A DNA stretch of 64,000 nt from Bolinopsis microptera. Lineage: Eukaryota > Ctenophora > Tentaculata > Lobata > Bolinopsidae. Shown piece after piece: positions 1-13,923 of this stretch; position 1 is the first letter of the stretch, and the number at the start of each line of letters is the position of its first letter. The stretch lies in assembly GCF_026151205.1 (NCBI RefSeq), contig NC_087082.1, positions 6,455,908-6,519,907 of the forward strand, given 5' to 3'. The notes below the pieces were generated by a model, which was not told the origin of the DNA, did not search any database, and saw nothing but the letters and a program-made list of their open reading frames with translations. The position numbers and the translations under genes are program-made.

Positions 1-943
1 TTTTAATGTATTACGTTTATCACAGTTCAAATAAATTTTAGATTTTGAACGTACCCAAGAAAACATTTCAACTTTAATGCGACTCATAAATAATATACCA
101 ATCCGGATTTTACTCGAGGTACTTGCAATGACAATATTAAATATATAAAAACTGTCAGTTCTAGACTTGGTTAAACATCACTTGGTACTGACTTGGACCA
201 CGCCCATATTTTTCACCAATGTTTAACAGGCAAAATTCTCTAAATCGTTAATTTAATCACAAAGGAGTATGGAAGGAGTTCTAAATGTGTGCTCCTCTAA
301 TATAAACAGTAGGAAATGGTAGCCTGGATAGTCATATTTATGCTTTTCATGCAAAGTTACAACAAAGTCTTCATGTTATATATCTAGGGTTTCATATAAT
401 TGTGCTTAATGCTACAAAGATAAGTTGACCGTCTGAAATATAATGTAAAACCAGACAGCGTCGCTCGTCAATGTCGTCCAATTTAAACATGTTAAAGAGC
501 GGGTGGAAGTTGATAGCATTTTGTGATGAACGTTAGTTAAAGCTTTAAACAGATTAACCATCACATAACGGCTGCACCTGTTCAGTTACTGTCACGTTTA
601 AAACTACAGAACTTTTAACTTGTTAAGCTTTTAAGGATATAATCTTAACTTTAATCTGACGCGCCTCCTAAAAAATGGCTGCACTGATCAACTCGGTCAT
701 TTTACTATCATACTAACCAATAGTGTTCACTATGGTAACTAGTAGTGTAACTATGGTAACTAGTAGTGTAACTATGGTAACTAGTAGTGTTCACTATGGT
801 AACTAGTAGTGTAACTATGGTAACTAGTAGTGTTACTACCATACTAACCACTAACGTCTACTATGCACCTTTATATGCTGTATAACTAGGACCCAAGAAG
901 ACTCGGGAGATATCATGTAGCAGTAGTAGTTTATAGGAGAGAT
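1..943. other. Non-coding left flank with the end of a dispersed repeat
   Basis: No exon recognised. Bases about 70-115 closely match 26970-27015 (shared words tgcgactcataaa and ccaatccggatttta), so the left edge holds the tail of the same repeat family that inserted at the 27.0-kb splice site. The rest is AT-rich single-copy-looking sequence apart from the short array at 721-850. It is probably intron or upstream flank of the PKHD1L1-like gene. Confidence 0.5.
721..850. repeat. Minisatellite of the tagtagtgtaactatggtaa monomer
   Basis: About five to six copies of a roughly 22-bp unit (actatggtaactagtagtg with gta or gttc joints). The same monomer appears singly at 47781-47812, inside an exon with a target duplication, and again near 52890-52923. 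This is therefore an amplified copy of a dispersed sequence, not a purely local slip product. Confidence 0.8.
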
Positions 944-3900
944 AGCTATAAGTATTTACAACTGAAACGGAGCCTGCTTGATATTATGTAGCTAGGGTCT
1001 GGACTAGCTATAAGTATTTACAACTGAAACGGAGCCTGCTTGATATAATGTAGCTAGGGTCTGGACTAGCTATAAGTATTTACAACTGAAACGGCGCCTG
1101 CTTGATATCATGTAGCTAGGGTCTGGACTAGCTATAAGTATTTACAACTGAAACGGCGCCTGCTTGATATCATGTAGCTAGGGTCTGGACTAGCTATAAG
1201 TATTTACAACTGAAACGGAGCCTGCTTGATATTATATAGCTAGGGTCTGGACTAGCTATAAGTATTTACAACTGAAACGGAGCCTGCTTGATATCATGTA
1301 GCTAGGGTCTGGACTAGCTATAAGTATTTACAACTGAAACGGAGCCTGCTTGATATAATGTAGCTAGGGTCTGGACTAGCTATAAGTATTTACAAATGAA
1401 ACGGAGCCTGCTTGATATCATGTAGCTAGGGTCTGGACTAGCTATAAGTATTTACAAATGAAACGGAGCCTGCTTGATATTATGTAGCTAGGGTCTGGAC
1501 TAGCTATAAGTATTTACAAATGAAACGGAGCCTGCTTGATATCATGTAGCTAGGGTCTGGACTAGCTATAAGTATTTACAAATGAAACGGAGCCTGCTTG
1601 ATATCATGTAGCTAGGGTCTGGACTTGCTATAAGTATTTACAAATGAAACGGAGCCTGCTTGATATCATGTAGCTAGGGTCTGGACTTGCTATAAGTATT
1701 TACAACTGAAACGGAGCCTGCTTGATATCATGTAGCTAGGGTCTGGACTAGCTATAAGTATTTACAACTGAAACGGAGCCTGCTTGATATCATGTAGCTA
1801 GGGTCTGGACTTGCTATAAGTATTTACAAATGAAACGGAGCCTGCTTGATATCATGTAGCTAGGGTCTGGACTTGCTATAAGTATTTACAACTGAAACGG
1901 AGCCTGCTTGATATCATGTAGCTAGGGTCTGGACTAGCTATAAGTATTTACAAATGAAACGGAGCCTGCTTGATATTATGTAGCTAGGGTCTGGACTTGC
2001 TATAAGTATTTACAACTGAAACGGAGCCTGCTTGATATTATGTAGCTAGGGTCTGGACTAGCTATAAGTATTTACAAATGAAACGGAGCCTGCTTGATAT
2101 TATGTAGCTAGGGTCTGGACTAGCTATAAGTATTTACAACTGAAACGGAGCCTGCTTGATATCATGTAGCTAGGGTCTGGACTTGCTATAAGTATTTACA
2201 ACTGAAACGGAGCCTGCTTGATATTATGTAGCTAGGGTCTGGACTCTGGACTAGCTATAAGTATTTACAACTGGAACGGCGCCTGCTTGATATCATGTAG
2301 CTAGGGTCTGGACTAGCTATAAGTATTTACAACTGAAACGGAGCCTGCTTGATATTATGTAGCTAGGGTCTGGACTAGCTATAAGTATTTACAACTGAAA
2401 CGGAGCCTGCTTGATATTATGTAGCTAGGGTCTGGACTAGCTATAAGTATTTACAACTGAAACGGAGCCTGCTTGATATTATGTAGCTAGGGTCTGGACT
2501 AGCTATAAGTATTTACAAATGAAACGGAGCCTGCTTGATATCATGTAGCTAGGGTCTGGACTAGCTATAAGTATTTACAACTGAAACGGAGCCTGCTTGA
2601 TATCATGTAGCTAGGGTCTGGACTAGCTATAAGTATTTACAAATGAAACGGAGCCTGCTTGATATCATGTAGCTAGGGTCTGGACTTACTATAAGTATTT
2701 ACAACTGAAACGGAGCCTGCTTGATATTATGTAGCTAGGGTCTGGACTAGCTATAAGTATTTACAACTGAAACGGAGCCTGCTTGATATCATGTAGCTAG
2801 GGTCTGGACTTGCTATAAGTATTTACAACTGAAACGGAGCCTGCTTGATATTATGTAGCTAGGGTCTGGACTCTGGACTAGCTATAAGTATTTACAACTG
2901 GAACGGCGCCTGCTTGATATCATGTAGCTAGGGTCTGGACTAGCTATAAGTATTTACAACTGAAACGGAGCCTGCTTGATATTATGTAGCTAGGGTCTGG
3001 ACTAGCTATAAGTATTTACAACTGAAACGGAGCCTGCTTGATATTATGTAGCTAGGGTCTGGACTAGCTATAAGTATTTACAACTGAAACGGAGCCTGCT
3101 TGATATTATGTAGCTAGGGTCTGGACTAGCTATAAGTATTTACAAATGAAACGGAGCCTGCTTGATATCATGTAGCTAGGGTCTGGACTAGCTATAAGTA
3201 TTTACAACTGAAACGGAGCCTGCTTGATATCATGTAGCTAGGGTCTGGACTAGCTATAAGTATTTACAAATGAAACGGAGCCTGCTTGATATCATGTAGC
3301 TAGGGTCTGGACTTACTATAAGTATTTACAACTGAAACGGAGCCTGCTTGATATCATGTAGCTAGGGTCTGGACTAGCTATAAGTATTTACAAATGAAAC
3401 GGAGCCTGCTTGATATCATGTAGCTAGGGTCTGGACTAGCTATAAGTATTTACAACTGAAACGGAGCCTGCTTGATATTATGTAGCTAGGGTCTGGACTA
3501 GCTATAAGTATTTACAACTGAAACGGAGCCTGCTTGATATTATGTAGCTAGGGTCTGGACTAGCTATAAGTATTTACAACTGAAACGGAGCCTGCTTGAT
3601 ATTATGTAGCTAGGGTCTGGACTAGCTATAAGTATTTACAAATGAAACGGAGCCTGCTTGATATCATGTAGCTAGGGTCTGGACTAGCTATAAGTATTTA
3701 CAACTGAAACGGAGCCTGCTTGATATCATGTAGCTAGGGTCTGGAATAGCTATAAGTATTTACAAATGAAACGGAGCCTGCTTGATATCATGTAGCTAGG
3801 GTCTTGACTTGCTATAAGTATTTACAAATGAAACGGAGCCTGCTTGATATCATGTAGCTAGGGTCTGGACTTGCTATAAGTATTTACAACTGAAACGGAG

Positions 3901-6900
3901 CCTGCTTGATATTATGTAGCTAGGGTCTGGACTAGCTATAAGTATTTACAAATGAAACGGAGCCTGCTTGATATTATGTAGCTAGGGTCTGGACTAGCTA
4001 TAAGTATTTACAAATGAAACGGAGCCTGCTTGATATCATGTAGCTAGGGTCTGGACTAGCTATAAGTATTTACAACTGAAACGGAGCCTGCTTGATATAA
4101 TGTAGCTAGGGTCTGGACTTGCTATAAGTATTTACAAATGAAACGGAGCCTTCTTGATATTATGTAGCTAGGGTCTGGACTAGCTATAAGTATTTACAAA
4201 TGAAACGGAGCCTGCTTGATATCATGTAGCTAGGGTCTGGACTAGCTATAGGTATTTACAACTGAAACGGAGCCTGCTTGATATCATGTAGCTAGGGTCT
4301 GGACTAGCTATAGGTATTTACAACTGAAACGGAGCCTGCTTGATATTATGTAGCTAGGGTCTGGACTAGCTATAAGTATTTACAACTGAAACGGAGCCTG
4401 CTTGATATCATGTAGCTAGGGTCTGGACTAGCTATAAGTATTTACAACTGAAACGGAGCCTGCTTGATGTTATGTAGCTAGGGTCTGGACTTGCTATAAG
4501 TATTTACAACTGAAACGGAGCCTGCTTGATATTATGTAGCTAGGGTCTGGACTAGCTATAAGTATTTACAACTGAAACGGAGCCTGCTTGATATCATGTA
4601 GCTAGGGTCTGGACTTGCTATAAGTATTTACAAATGAAACGGAGCCTGCTTGATATCATGTAGCTAGGGTCTGGACTAGCTATAAGTATTTACAACTGAA
4701 ACGGAGCCTGCTTGATATCATGTAGCTAGGGTCTGGACTTGCTATAAGTATTTACAACTGAAACGGAGCCTGCTTGATATCATGTAGCTAGGGTCTGGAC
4801 TAGCTATAAGTATTTACAACTGAAACGGAGCCTGCTTGATATTATGTAGCTAGGGTCTGGACTTGCTATAAGTATTTACAACTGAAACGGAGCCTGCTTG
4901 ATGTTATGTAGCTAGGGTCTGGACTTGCTATAAGTATTTACAACTGAAACGGAGCCTGCTTGATATTATGTAGCTAGGGTCTGGACTTGCTATAAGTATT
5001 TACAACTGAAACGGAGCCTGCTTGATATCATGTAGCTAGGGTCTGGACTTGCTATAAGTATTTACAAATGAAACGGAGCCTGCTTGATATCATGTAGCTA
5101 GGGTCTGGACTAGCTATAAGTATTTACAACTGAAACGGAGCCTGCTTGATATCATGTAGCTAGGGTCTGGACTTGCTATAAGTATTTACAACTGAAACGG
5201 AGCCTGCTTGATATCATGTAGCTAGGGTCTGGACTAGCTATAAGTATTTACAACTGAAACGGAGCCTGCTTGATATCATGTAGCTAGGGTCTGGACTAGC
5301 TATAAGTATTTACAACTGAAACGGAGCCTGCTTGATATTATGTAGCTAGGGTCTGGACTAGCTATAAGTATTTACAAATGAAACGGAGCCTGCTTGATAT
5401 CATGTAGCTAGGGTCTGGACTTGCTATAGGTATTTACAACTGAAACGGAGCCTGCTTGATATCATGTAGCTAGGGTCTGGACTAGCTATAAGTATTTACA
5501 AATGAAACGGAGCCTGCTTGATATCATGTAGCTAGGGTCTGGACTAGCTATAAGTATTTACAACTGAAACGGAGCCTGCTTGATATCATGTAGCTAGGGT
5601 CTGGACTTGCTATAAGTATTTACAACTGAAACGGAGCCTGCTTGATATTATGTAGCTAGGGTCTGGACTAGCTATAGGTATTTACAACTGAAACGGAGCC
5701 TGCTTGATATTATGTAGCTAGGGTCTGGACTAGCTATAAGTATTTACAACTGAAACGGAGCCTGCTTGATATCATGTAGCTAGGGTCTGGACTTGCTATA
5801 AATATTTACAACTGAAACGGAGCCTGCTTGATATTATGTAGCTAGGGTCTGGACTAGCTATAAGTATTTACAACTGAAACGGCGCCTGCTTGATATCATG
5901 TAGCTAGGGTCTGGACTAGCTATAAGTATTTACAAATGAAACGGAGCCTGCTTGATATTATGTAGCTAGGGTCTGGACTAGCTATAAGTATTTACAAATG
6001 AAACGGCGCCTGCTTGATATTATGTAGCTAGGGTCTGGACTAGCTATAAGTATTTACAACTGAAACGGAGCCTGCTTGATATCATGTAGCTAGGGTCTGG
6101 ACTAGCTATAAGTATTTACAACTGAAACGGAGCCTGCTTGATATTATGTAGTTAGGGTCTGGACTAGCTATAAGTATTTACAACTGAAACGGAGCCTGCT
6201 TGATATCATGTAGCTAGGGTCTGGACTAGCTATAAGTATTTACAACTGAAACGGAGCCTGCTTGATATCATGTAGCTAGGGTCTGGACTTGCTATAAGTA
6301 TTTACAAATGAAACGGAGCCTGCTTGATATTATGTAGCTAGGGTCTGGACTAGCTATAAGTATTTACAACTGAAACGGAGCCTGCTTGATATTATGTAAC
6401 TAGGGTCTGGACTAGCTATAAGTATTTACAAATGAAACGGAGCCTGCTTGATATCATGTAGCTAGGGTCTGGACTAGCTATAAGTATTTACAACTGAAAC
6501 GGAGCCTGCTTGATATCATGTAGCTAGGGTCTGGACTTGCTATAAGTATTTACAACTGAAACGGAGCCTGCTTGATATCATGTAGCTAGGGTCTGGACTT
6601 GCTATAAGTATTTACAACTGAAACGGAGCCTGCTTGATATCATGTAGCTAGGGTCTGGACTAGCTATAAGTATTTACAAATGAAACGGAGCCTGCTTGAT
6701 ATCATGTAGCTAGGGTCTGGACTAGCTATAGGTATTTACAACTGAAACGGAGCCTGCTTGATATTATGTAGCTAGGGTCTGGACTAGCTATAAGTATTTA
6801 CAACTGAAACGGAGCCTGCTTGATATCATGTAGCTAGGGTCTGGACTTGCTATAAGTATTTACAAATGAAACGGAGCCTGCTTGATATTATGTAGCTAGG

Positions 6901-9900
6901 GTCTGGACTAGCTATAAGTATTTACAAATGAAACGGAGCCTGCTTGATATCATGTAGCTAGGGTCTGGACTAGCTATAAGTATTTACAACTGAAACGGAG
7001 CCTGCTTGATGTCATGTAGCTAGGGTCTGGACTTGCTATAAGTATTTACAAATGAAACGGAGCCTGCTTGATGTATGTAGCTAGGGTCTGGACTAGCTAT
7101 AAGTATTTACAAATGAAACGGAGCCTGCTTGATATTATGTAGCTAGGGTCTGGACTTGCTATAAGTATTTACAACTGAAACGGCGCCTGCTTGATATCAT
7201 GTAGCTAGGGTCTGGACTAGCTATAAGTATTTACAACTGAAACGGAGCCTGCTTGATGTTATGTAGCTAGGGTCTGGACTTGCTATAAGTATTTACAACT
7301 GAAACGGAGCCTGCTTGATGTTATGTAGCTAGGGTCTGGACTTGCTATAAGTATTTACAACTGAAACGGAGCCTGCTTGATATCATGTAGCTAGGGTCTG
7401 GACTTGCTATAAGTATTTACAAATGAAACGGAGCCTGCTTGATATCATGTAGCTAGGGTCTGGACTAGCTATAAGTATTTACAACTGAAACGGAGCCTGC
7501 TTGATATCATGTAGCTAGGGTCTGGACTTGCTATAAGTATTTACAACTGAAACGGAGCCTGCTTGATATCATGTAGCTAGGGTCTGGACTAGCTATAAGT
7601 ATTTACAACTGAAACGGAGCCTGCTTGATATCATGTAGCTAGGGTCTGGACTAGCTATAAGTATTTACAACTGAAACGGAGCCTGCTTGATATTATGTAG
7701 CTAGGGTCTGGACTAGCTATAAGTATTTACAAATGAAACGGAGCCTGCTTGATATCATGTAGCTAGGGTCTGGACTTGCTATAGTATTTACAACTGAAAC
7801 GGAGCCTGCTTGATATCATGTAGCTAGGGTCTGGACTAGCTATAAGTATTTACAAATGAAACGGAGCCTGCTTGATATCATGTAGCTAGGGTCTGGACTA
7901 GCTATAAGTATTTACAACTGAAACGGAGCCTGCTTGATATCATGTAGCTAGGGTCTGGACTTGCTATAAGTATTTACAACTGAAACGGAGCCTGCTTGAT
8001 ATTATGTAGCTAGGGTCTGGACTAGCTATAGGTATTTACAACTGAAACGGAGCCTGCTTGATATTATGTAGCTAGGGTCCTGGACTAGCTATAAGTATTT
8101 ACAACTGAAACGGAGCCTGCTTGATATCATGTAGCTAGGGTCTGGACTTGCTAATAAGTACTTTAAACTGACGGAGCCTGCTTGATATTATGTAGCTAGG
8201 GTCTGGACTAGCTATAAGTATTTACAACTGAAACGGCGCCTGCTTGATATCATGTAGCTAGGGTCTGGACTAGCTATAAGTATTTACAAATGAAACGGAG
8301 CCTGCTTGATATTATGTAGCTAGGGTCTGGACTAGCTATAAGTATTTACAAATGAAACGGCGCCTGCTTGATATTATGTAGCTAGGGTCTGGACTAGCTA
8401 TAAGTATTTACAACTGAAAACGGAGCCTGCTTGATATCATGTAGCTAGGGTCTGGACTAGCTATAAGTATTTACAACTGAAACGGAGCCTGCTTGATATC
8501 ATGTAGCTAGGGTCTGGACTAGCTATAAGTATTTACAACTGAAACGGAGCCTGCTTGATATCATGTAGCTAGGGTCTGGACTAGCTATAAGTATTTACAA
8601 CTGAAACGGAGCCTGCTTGATATCATGTAGCTAGGGTCTGGACTTGCTATAAGTATTTACAAATGAAACGGAGCCTGCTTGATATTATGTAGCTAGGGTC
8701 TGGACTAGCTATAAGTATTTACAACTGAAACGGAGCCTGCTTGATATTATGTAACTAGGGTCTGGACTAGCTATAAGTATTTACAAATGAAACGGAGCCT
8801 GCTTGATATCATGTAGCTAGGGTCTGGACTAGCTATAAGTATTTACAACTGAAACGGAGCCTGCTTGATATCATGTAGCTAGGGTCTGGACTTGCTATAA
8901 GTATTTACAACTGAAACGGAGCCTGCTTGATATCATGTAGCTAGGGTCTGGACTTGCTATAAGTATTTACAACTGAAACGGAGCCTGCTTGATATCATGT
9001 AGCTAGGGTCTGGACTAGCTATAAGTATTTACAAATGAAACGGAGCCTGCTTGATATCATGTAGCTAGGGTCTGGACTAGCTATAGGTATTTACAACTGA
9101 AACGGAGCCTGCTTGATATTATGTAGCTAGGGTCTGGACTAGCTATAAGTATTTACAACTGAAACGGAGCCTGCTTGATATCATGTAGCTAGGGTCTGGA
9201 CTAGCTATAAGTATTTACAACTGAAACGGAGCCTGCTTGATATCATGTAGCTAGGGTCTGGACTTGCTATAAGTATTTACAAATGAAACGGAGCCTGCTT
9301 GATATTATGTAGCTAGGGTCTGGACTAGCTATAAGTATTTACAACTGAAACGGAGCCTGCTTGATATTATGTAACTAGGGTCTGGACTAGCTATAAGTAT
9401 TTACAAATGAAACGGAGCCTGCTTGATATCATGTAGCTAGGGTCTGGACTAGCTATAAGTATTTACAACTGAAACGGAGCCTGCTTGATATCATGTAGCT
9501 AGGGTCTGGACTTGCTATAAGTATTTACAACTGAAACGGAGCCTGCTTGATATCATGTAGCTAGGGTCTGGACTTGCTATAAGTATTTACAACTGAAACG
9601 GAGCCTGCTTGATATCATGTAGCTAGGGTCTGGACTAGCTATAAGTATTTACAAATGAAACGGAGCCTGCTTGATATCATGTAGCTAGGGTCTGGACTAG
9701 CTATAGGTATTTACAACTGAAACGGAGCCTGCTTGATATTATGTAGCTAGGGTCTGGACTAGCTATAAGTATTTACAACTGAAACGGAGCCTGCTTGATA
9801 TCATGTAGCTAGGGTCTGGACTTGCTATAAGTATTTACAAATGAAACGGAGCCTGCTTGATATTATGTAGCTAGGGTCTGGACTAGCTATAAGTATTTAC

Positions 9901-12900
9901 AAATGAAACGGAGCCTGCTTGATATCATGTAGCTAGGGTCTGGACTAGCTATAAGTATTTACAACTGAAACGGAGCCTGCTTGATGTCATGTAGCTAGGG
10001 TCTGGACTTGCTATAAGTATTTACAAATGAAACGGAGCCTGCTTGATGTTATGTAGCTAGGGTCTGGACTAGCTATAAGTATTTACAACTGAAACGGAGC
10101 CTGCTTGATGTTATGTAGCTAGGGTCTGGACTTGCTATAAGTATTTACAACTGAAACGGAGCCTGCTTGATGTTATGTAGCTAGGGTCTGGACTTGCTAT
10201 AAGTATTTACAACTGAAACGGAGCCTGCTTGATATCATGTAGCTAGGGTCTGGACTTGCTATAAGTATTTACAAATGAAACGGAGCCTGCTTGATATCAT
10301 GTAGCTAGGGTCTGGACTAGCTATAAGTATTTACAACTGAAACGGAGCCTGCTTGATATCATGTAGCTAGGGTCTGGACTTGCTATAAGTATTTACAACT
10401 GAAACGGAGCCTGCTTGATATCATGTAGCTAGGGTCTGGACTAGCTATAAGTATTTACAACTGAAACGGAGCCTGCTTGATATCATGTAGCTAGGGTCTG
10501 GACTAGCTATAAGTATTTACAACTGAAACGGAGCCTGCTTGATATTATGTAGCTAGGGTCTGGACTAGCTATAAGTATTTACAAATGAAACGGAGCCTGC
10601 TTGATATCATGTAGCTAGGGTCTGGACTTGCTATAGGTATTTACAACTGAAACGGAGCCTGCTTGATATCATGTAGCTAGGGTCTGGACTAGCTATAAGT
10701 ATTTACAAATGAAACGGAGCCTGCTTGATATCATGTAGCTAGGGTCTGGACTAGCTATAAGTATTTACAACTGAAACGGAGCCTGCTTGATATCATGTAG
10801 CTAGGGTCTGGACTTGCTATAAGTATTTACAACTGAAACGGAGCCTGCTTGATATTATGTAGCTAGGGTCTGGACTAGCTATAAGTATTTACAACTGAAA
10901 CGGAGCCTGCTTGATATTATGATTTATGTAGCTAGGGTCTGGACTAGCTATAAGTATTTACAACTGAAACGGAGCCTGCTTGATATCATGTAGCTAGGGT
11001 CTGGACTTGCTATAAGTATTTACAACTGAAACGGAGCCTGCTTGATATTATGTAGCTAGGGTCTGGACTAGCTATAAGTATTTACAACTGAAACGGCGCC
11101 TGCTTGATATCATGTAGCTAGGGTCTGGACTAGCTATAAGTATTTACAAATGAAACGGAGCCTGCTTGATATTATGTAGCTAGGGTCTGGACTAGCTATA
11201 AGTATTTACAAATGAAACGGCGCCTGCTTGATATTATGTAGCTAGGGTCTGGACTAGCTATAAGTATTTACAACTGAAACGGAGCCTGCTTGATATCATG
11301 TAGCTAGGGTCTGGACTAGCTATAAGTATTTACAACTGAAACGGAGCCTGCTTGATATTATGTAGCTAGGGTCTGGACTAGCTATAAGTATTTACAACTG
11401 AAACGGAGCCTGCTTGATATCATGTAGCTAGGGTCTGGACTAGCTATAAGTATTTACAACTGAAACGGAGCCTGCTTGATATCATGTAGCTAGGGTCTGG
11501 ACTTGCTATAAGTATTTACAAATGAAACGGAGCCTGCTTGATATTATGTAGCTAGGGTCTGGACTAGCTATAAGTATTTACAACTGAAACGGAGCCTGCT
11601 TGATATTATGTAACTAGGGTCTGGACTAGCTATAAGTATTTACAAATGAAACGGAGCCTGCTTGATATCATGTAGCTAGGGTCTGGACTAGCTATAAGTA
11701 TTTACAACTGAAACGGAGCCTGCTTGATATCATGTAGCTAGGGTCTGGACTTGCTATAAGTATTTACAACTGAAACGGAGCCTGCTTGATATCATGTAGC
11801 TAGGGTCTGGACTTGCTATAAGTATTTACAACTGAAACGGAGCCTGCTTGATATCATGTAGCTAGGGTCTGGACTAGCTATAAGTATTTACAAATGAAAC
11901 GGAGCCTGCTTGATATCATGTAGCTAGGGTCTGGACTAGCTATAGGTATTTACAACTGAAACGGAGCCTGCTTGATATTATGTAGCTAGGGTCTGGACTA
12001 GCTATAAGTATTTACAACTGAAACGGAGCCTGCTTGATATCATGTAGCTAGGGTCTGGACTTGCTATAAGTATTTACAACTGAAACGGAGCCTGCTTGAT
12101 ATCATGTAGCTAGGGTCTGGACTAGCTATAAGTATTTACAACTGAAACGGAGCCTGCTTGATATCATGTAGCTAGGGTCTGGACTTGCTATAAGTATTTA
12201 CAAATGAAACGGAGCCTGCTTGATATTATGTAGCTAGGGTCTGGACTAGCTATAAGTATTTACAACTGAAACGGAGCCTGCTTGATATTATGTAGCTAGG
12301 GTCTGGACTAGCTATAAGTATTTACAAATGAAACGGAGCCTGCTTGATATCATGTAGCTAGGGTCTGGACTAGCTATAAGTATTTACAACTGAAACGGAG
12401 CCTGCTTGATATCATGTAGCTAGGGTCTGGACTTGCTATAAGTATTTACAACTGAAACGGAGCCTGCTTGATATCATGTAGCTAGGGTCTGGACTTGCTA
12501 TAAGTATTTACAACTGAAACGGAGCCTGCTTGATATCATGTAGCTAGGGTCTGGACTAGCTATAAGTATTTACAAATGAAACGGAGCCTGCTTGATATCA
12601 TGTAGCTAGGGTCTGGACTAGCTATAAGTATTTACAACTGAAACGGAGCCTGCTTGATATTATGTAGCTAGGGTCTGGACTAGCTATAAGTATTTACAAC
12701 TGAAACGGAGCCTGCTTGATATCATGTAGCTAGGGTCTGGACTTGCTATAAGTATTTACAACTGAAACGGAGCCTGCTTGATATCATGTAGCTAGGGTCT
12801 GGACTAGCTATAAGTATTTACAAATGAAACGGAGCCTGCTTGATATCATGTAGCTAGGGTCTGGACTTGCTATAAGTATTTACAACTGAAACGGAGCCTG

Positions 12901-13680
12901 CTTGATATCATGTAGCTAGGGTCTGGACTAGCTATAAGTATTTACAACTGAAACGGAGCCTGCTTGATATCATGTAGCTAGGGTCTGGACTAGCTATAAG
13001 TATTTACAAATGAAACGGAGCCTGCTTGATATCATGTAGCTAGGGTCTGGACTAGCTATAAGTATTTACAACTGAAACGGAGCCTGCTTGATATTATGTA
13101 GCTAGGGTCTGGACTAGCTATAAGTATTTACAAATGAAACGGAGCCTGCTTGATATCATGTAGCTAGGGTCTGGACTAGCTATAAGTATTTACAACTGAA
13201 ACGGAGCCTGCTTGATATCATGTAGCTAGGGTCTGGACTAGCTATAAGTATTTACAAATGAAACGGAGCCTGCTTGATATCATGTAGCTAGGGTCTGGAC
13301 TTGCTATAAGTATTTACAAATGAAACGGAGCCTGCTTGATATTATGTAGCTAGGGTCTGGACTAGCTATAAGTATTTACAACTGAAACGGAGCCTGCTTG
13401 ATATTATGTAGCTAGGGTCTGGACTAGCTATAAGTATTTACAACTGAAACGGAGCCTGCTTGATATTATGTAGCTAGGGTCTGGACTAGCTATAAGTATT
13501 TACAACTGAAACGGAGCCTGCTTGATATTATGTAGCTAGGGTCTGGACTAGCTATAGGTATTTACAACTGAAACGGAGCCTGCTTGATATTATGTAGCTA
13601 GGGTCTGGACTAGCTATAAGTATTTACAACTGAAACGGTCAACGGAGCCTGCTTGATATTATGTAGCTAGGGTCTGGACT
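944..13680. repeat. 62-bp satellite array, about 205 copies
   Basis: A 62-bp unit (agctataagtatttacaact, then gaaacggagcctgcttgat, then atcatgtagctagggtctgg) is repeated head to tail for 12.7 kb with few indels. Variation is concentrated at a few positions: caactg/caaatg, ggagcc/ggcgcc, tatcatg/tattatg/tataatg, ggactag/ggacttg, ataagta/ataggta. Rare marker copies (a 7-bp extra ctggact at 2241 and 2868; gtaactaggg at 6396, 8751, 9371 and 11610) recur at spacings near multiples of 62, including 10 units, which shows block duplication. No open frame of interest. It lies upstream of the first visible exon, possibly in an intron; assembled length may be collapsed. Confidence 0.97.
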
Positions 13681-13923
13681 ATCTAGACCTGGTTAAATAT
13701 TCCCATTCCTCATTACATAAATAATATTATGACGCAGTGAAACTATCGGACTACGATGTATGGTGACTTACCAACCCATGACAACATTAAAATAAATTGA
13801 CTCTGTTTCATCGTTTTCTCAAATTATTTGTGTAATGGGGAATAGTAATATTACATAAATAATTAGTAATATGTGTTACTGATATGGAATGTTTATCTCT
13901 AATATTCACCACACTTCCTCCAG
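13681..13923. other. Unique spacer between satellite and first visible exon
   Basis: AT-rich sequence ending in a pyrimidine-rich acceptor (cacttcctccag). No coding signal. It makes the satellite part of the preceding intron if the gene's upstream exons lie beyond the left edge. Confidence 0.5.

Noticed and set aside
944-13680. CRISPR-like or centromeric interpretation of the 62-bp array
   Set aside because: Units are head to tail with no unique spacers, and this is a eukaryotic genome. A centromere role cannot be judged from one window.
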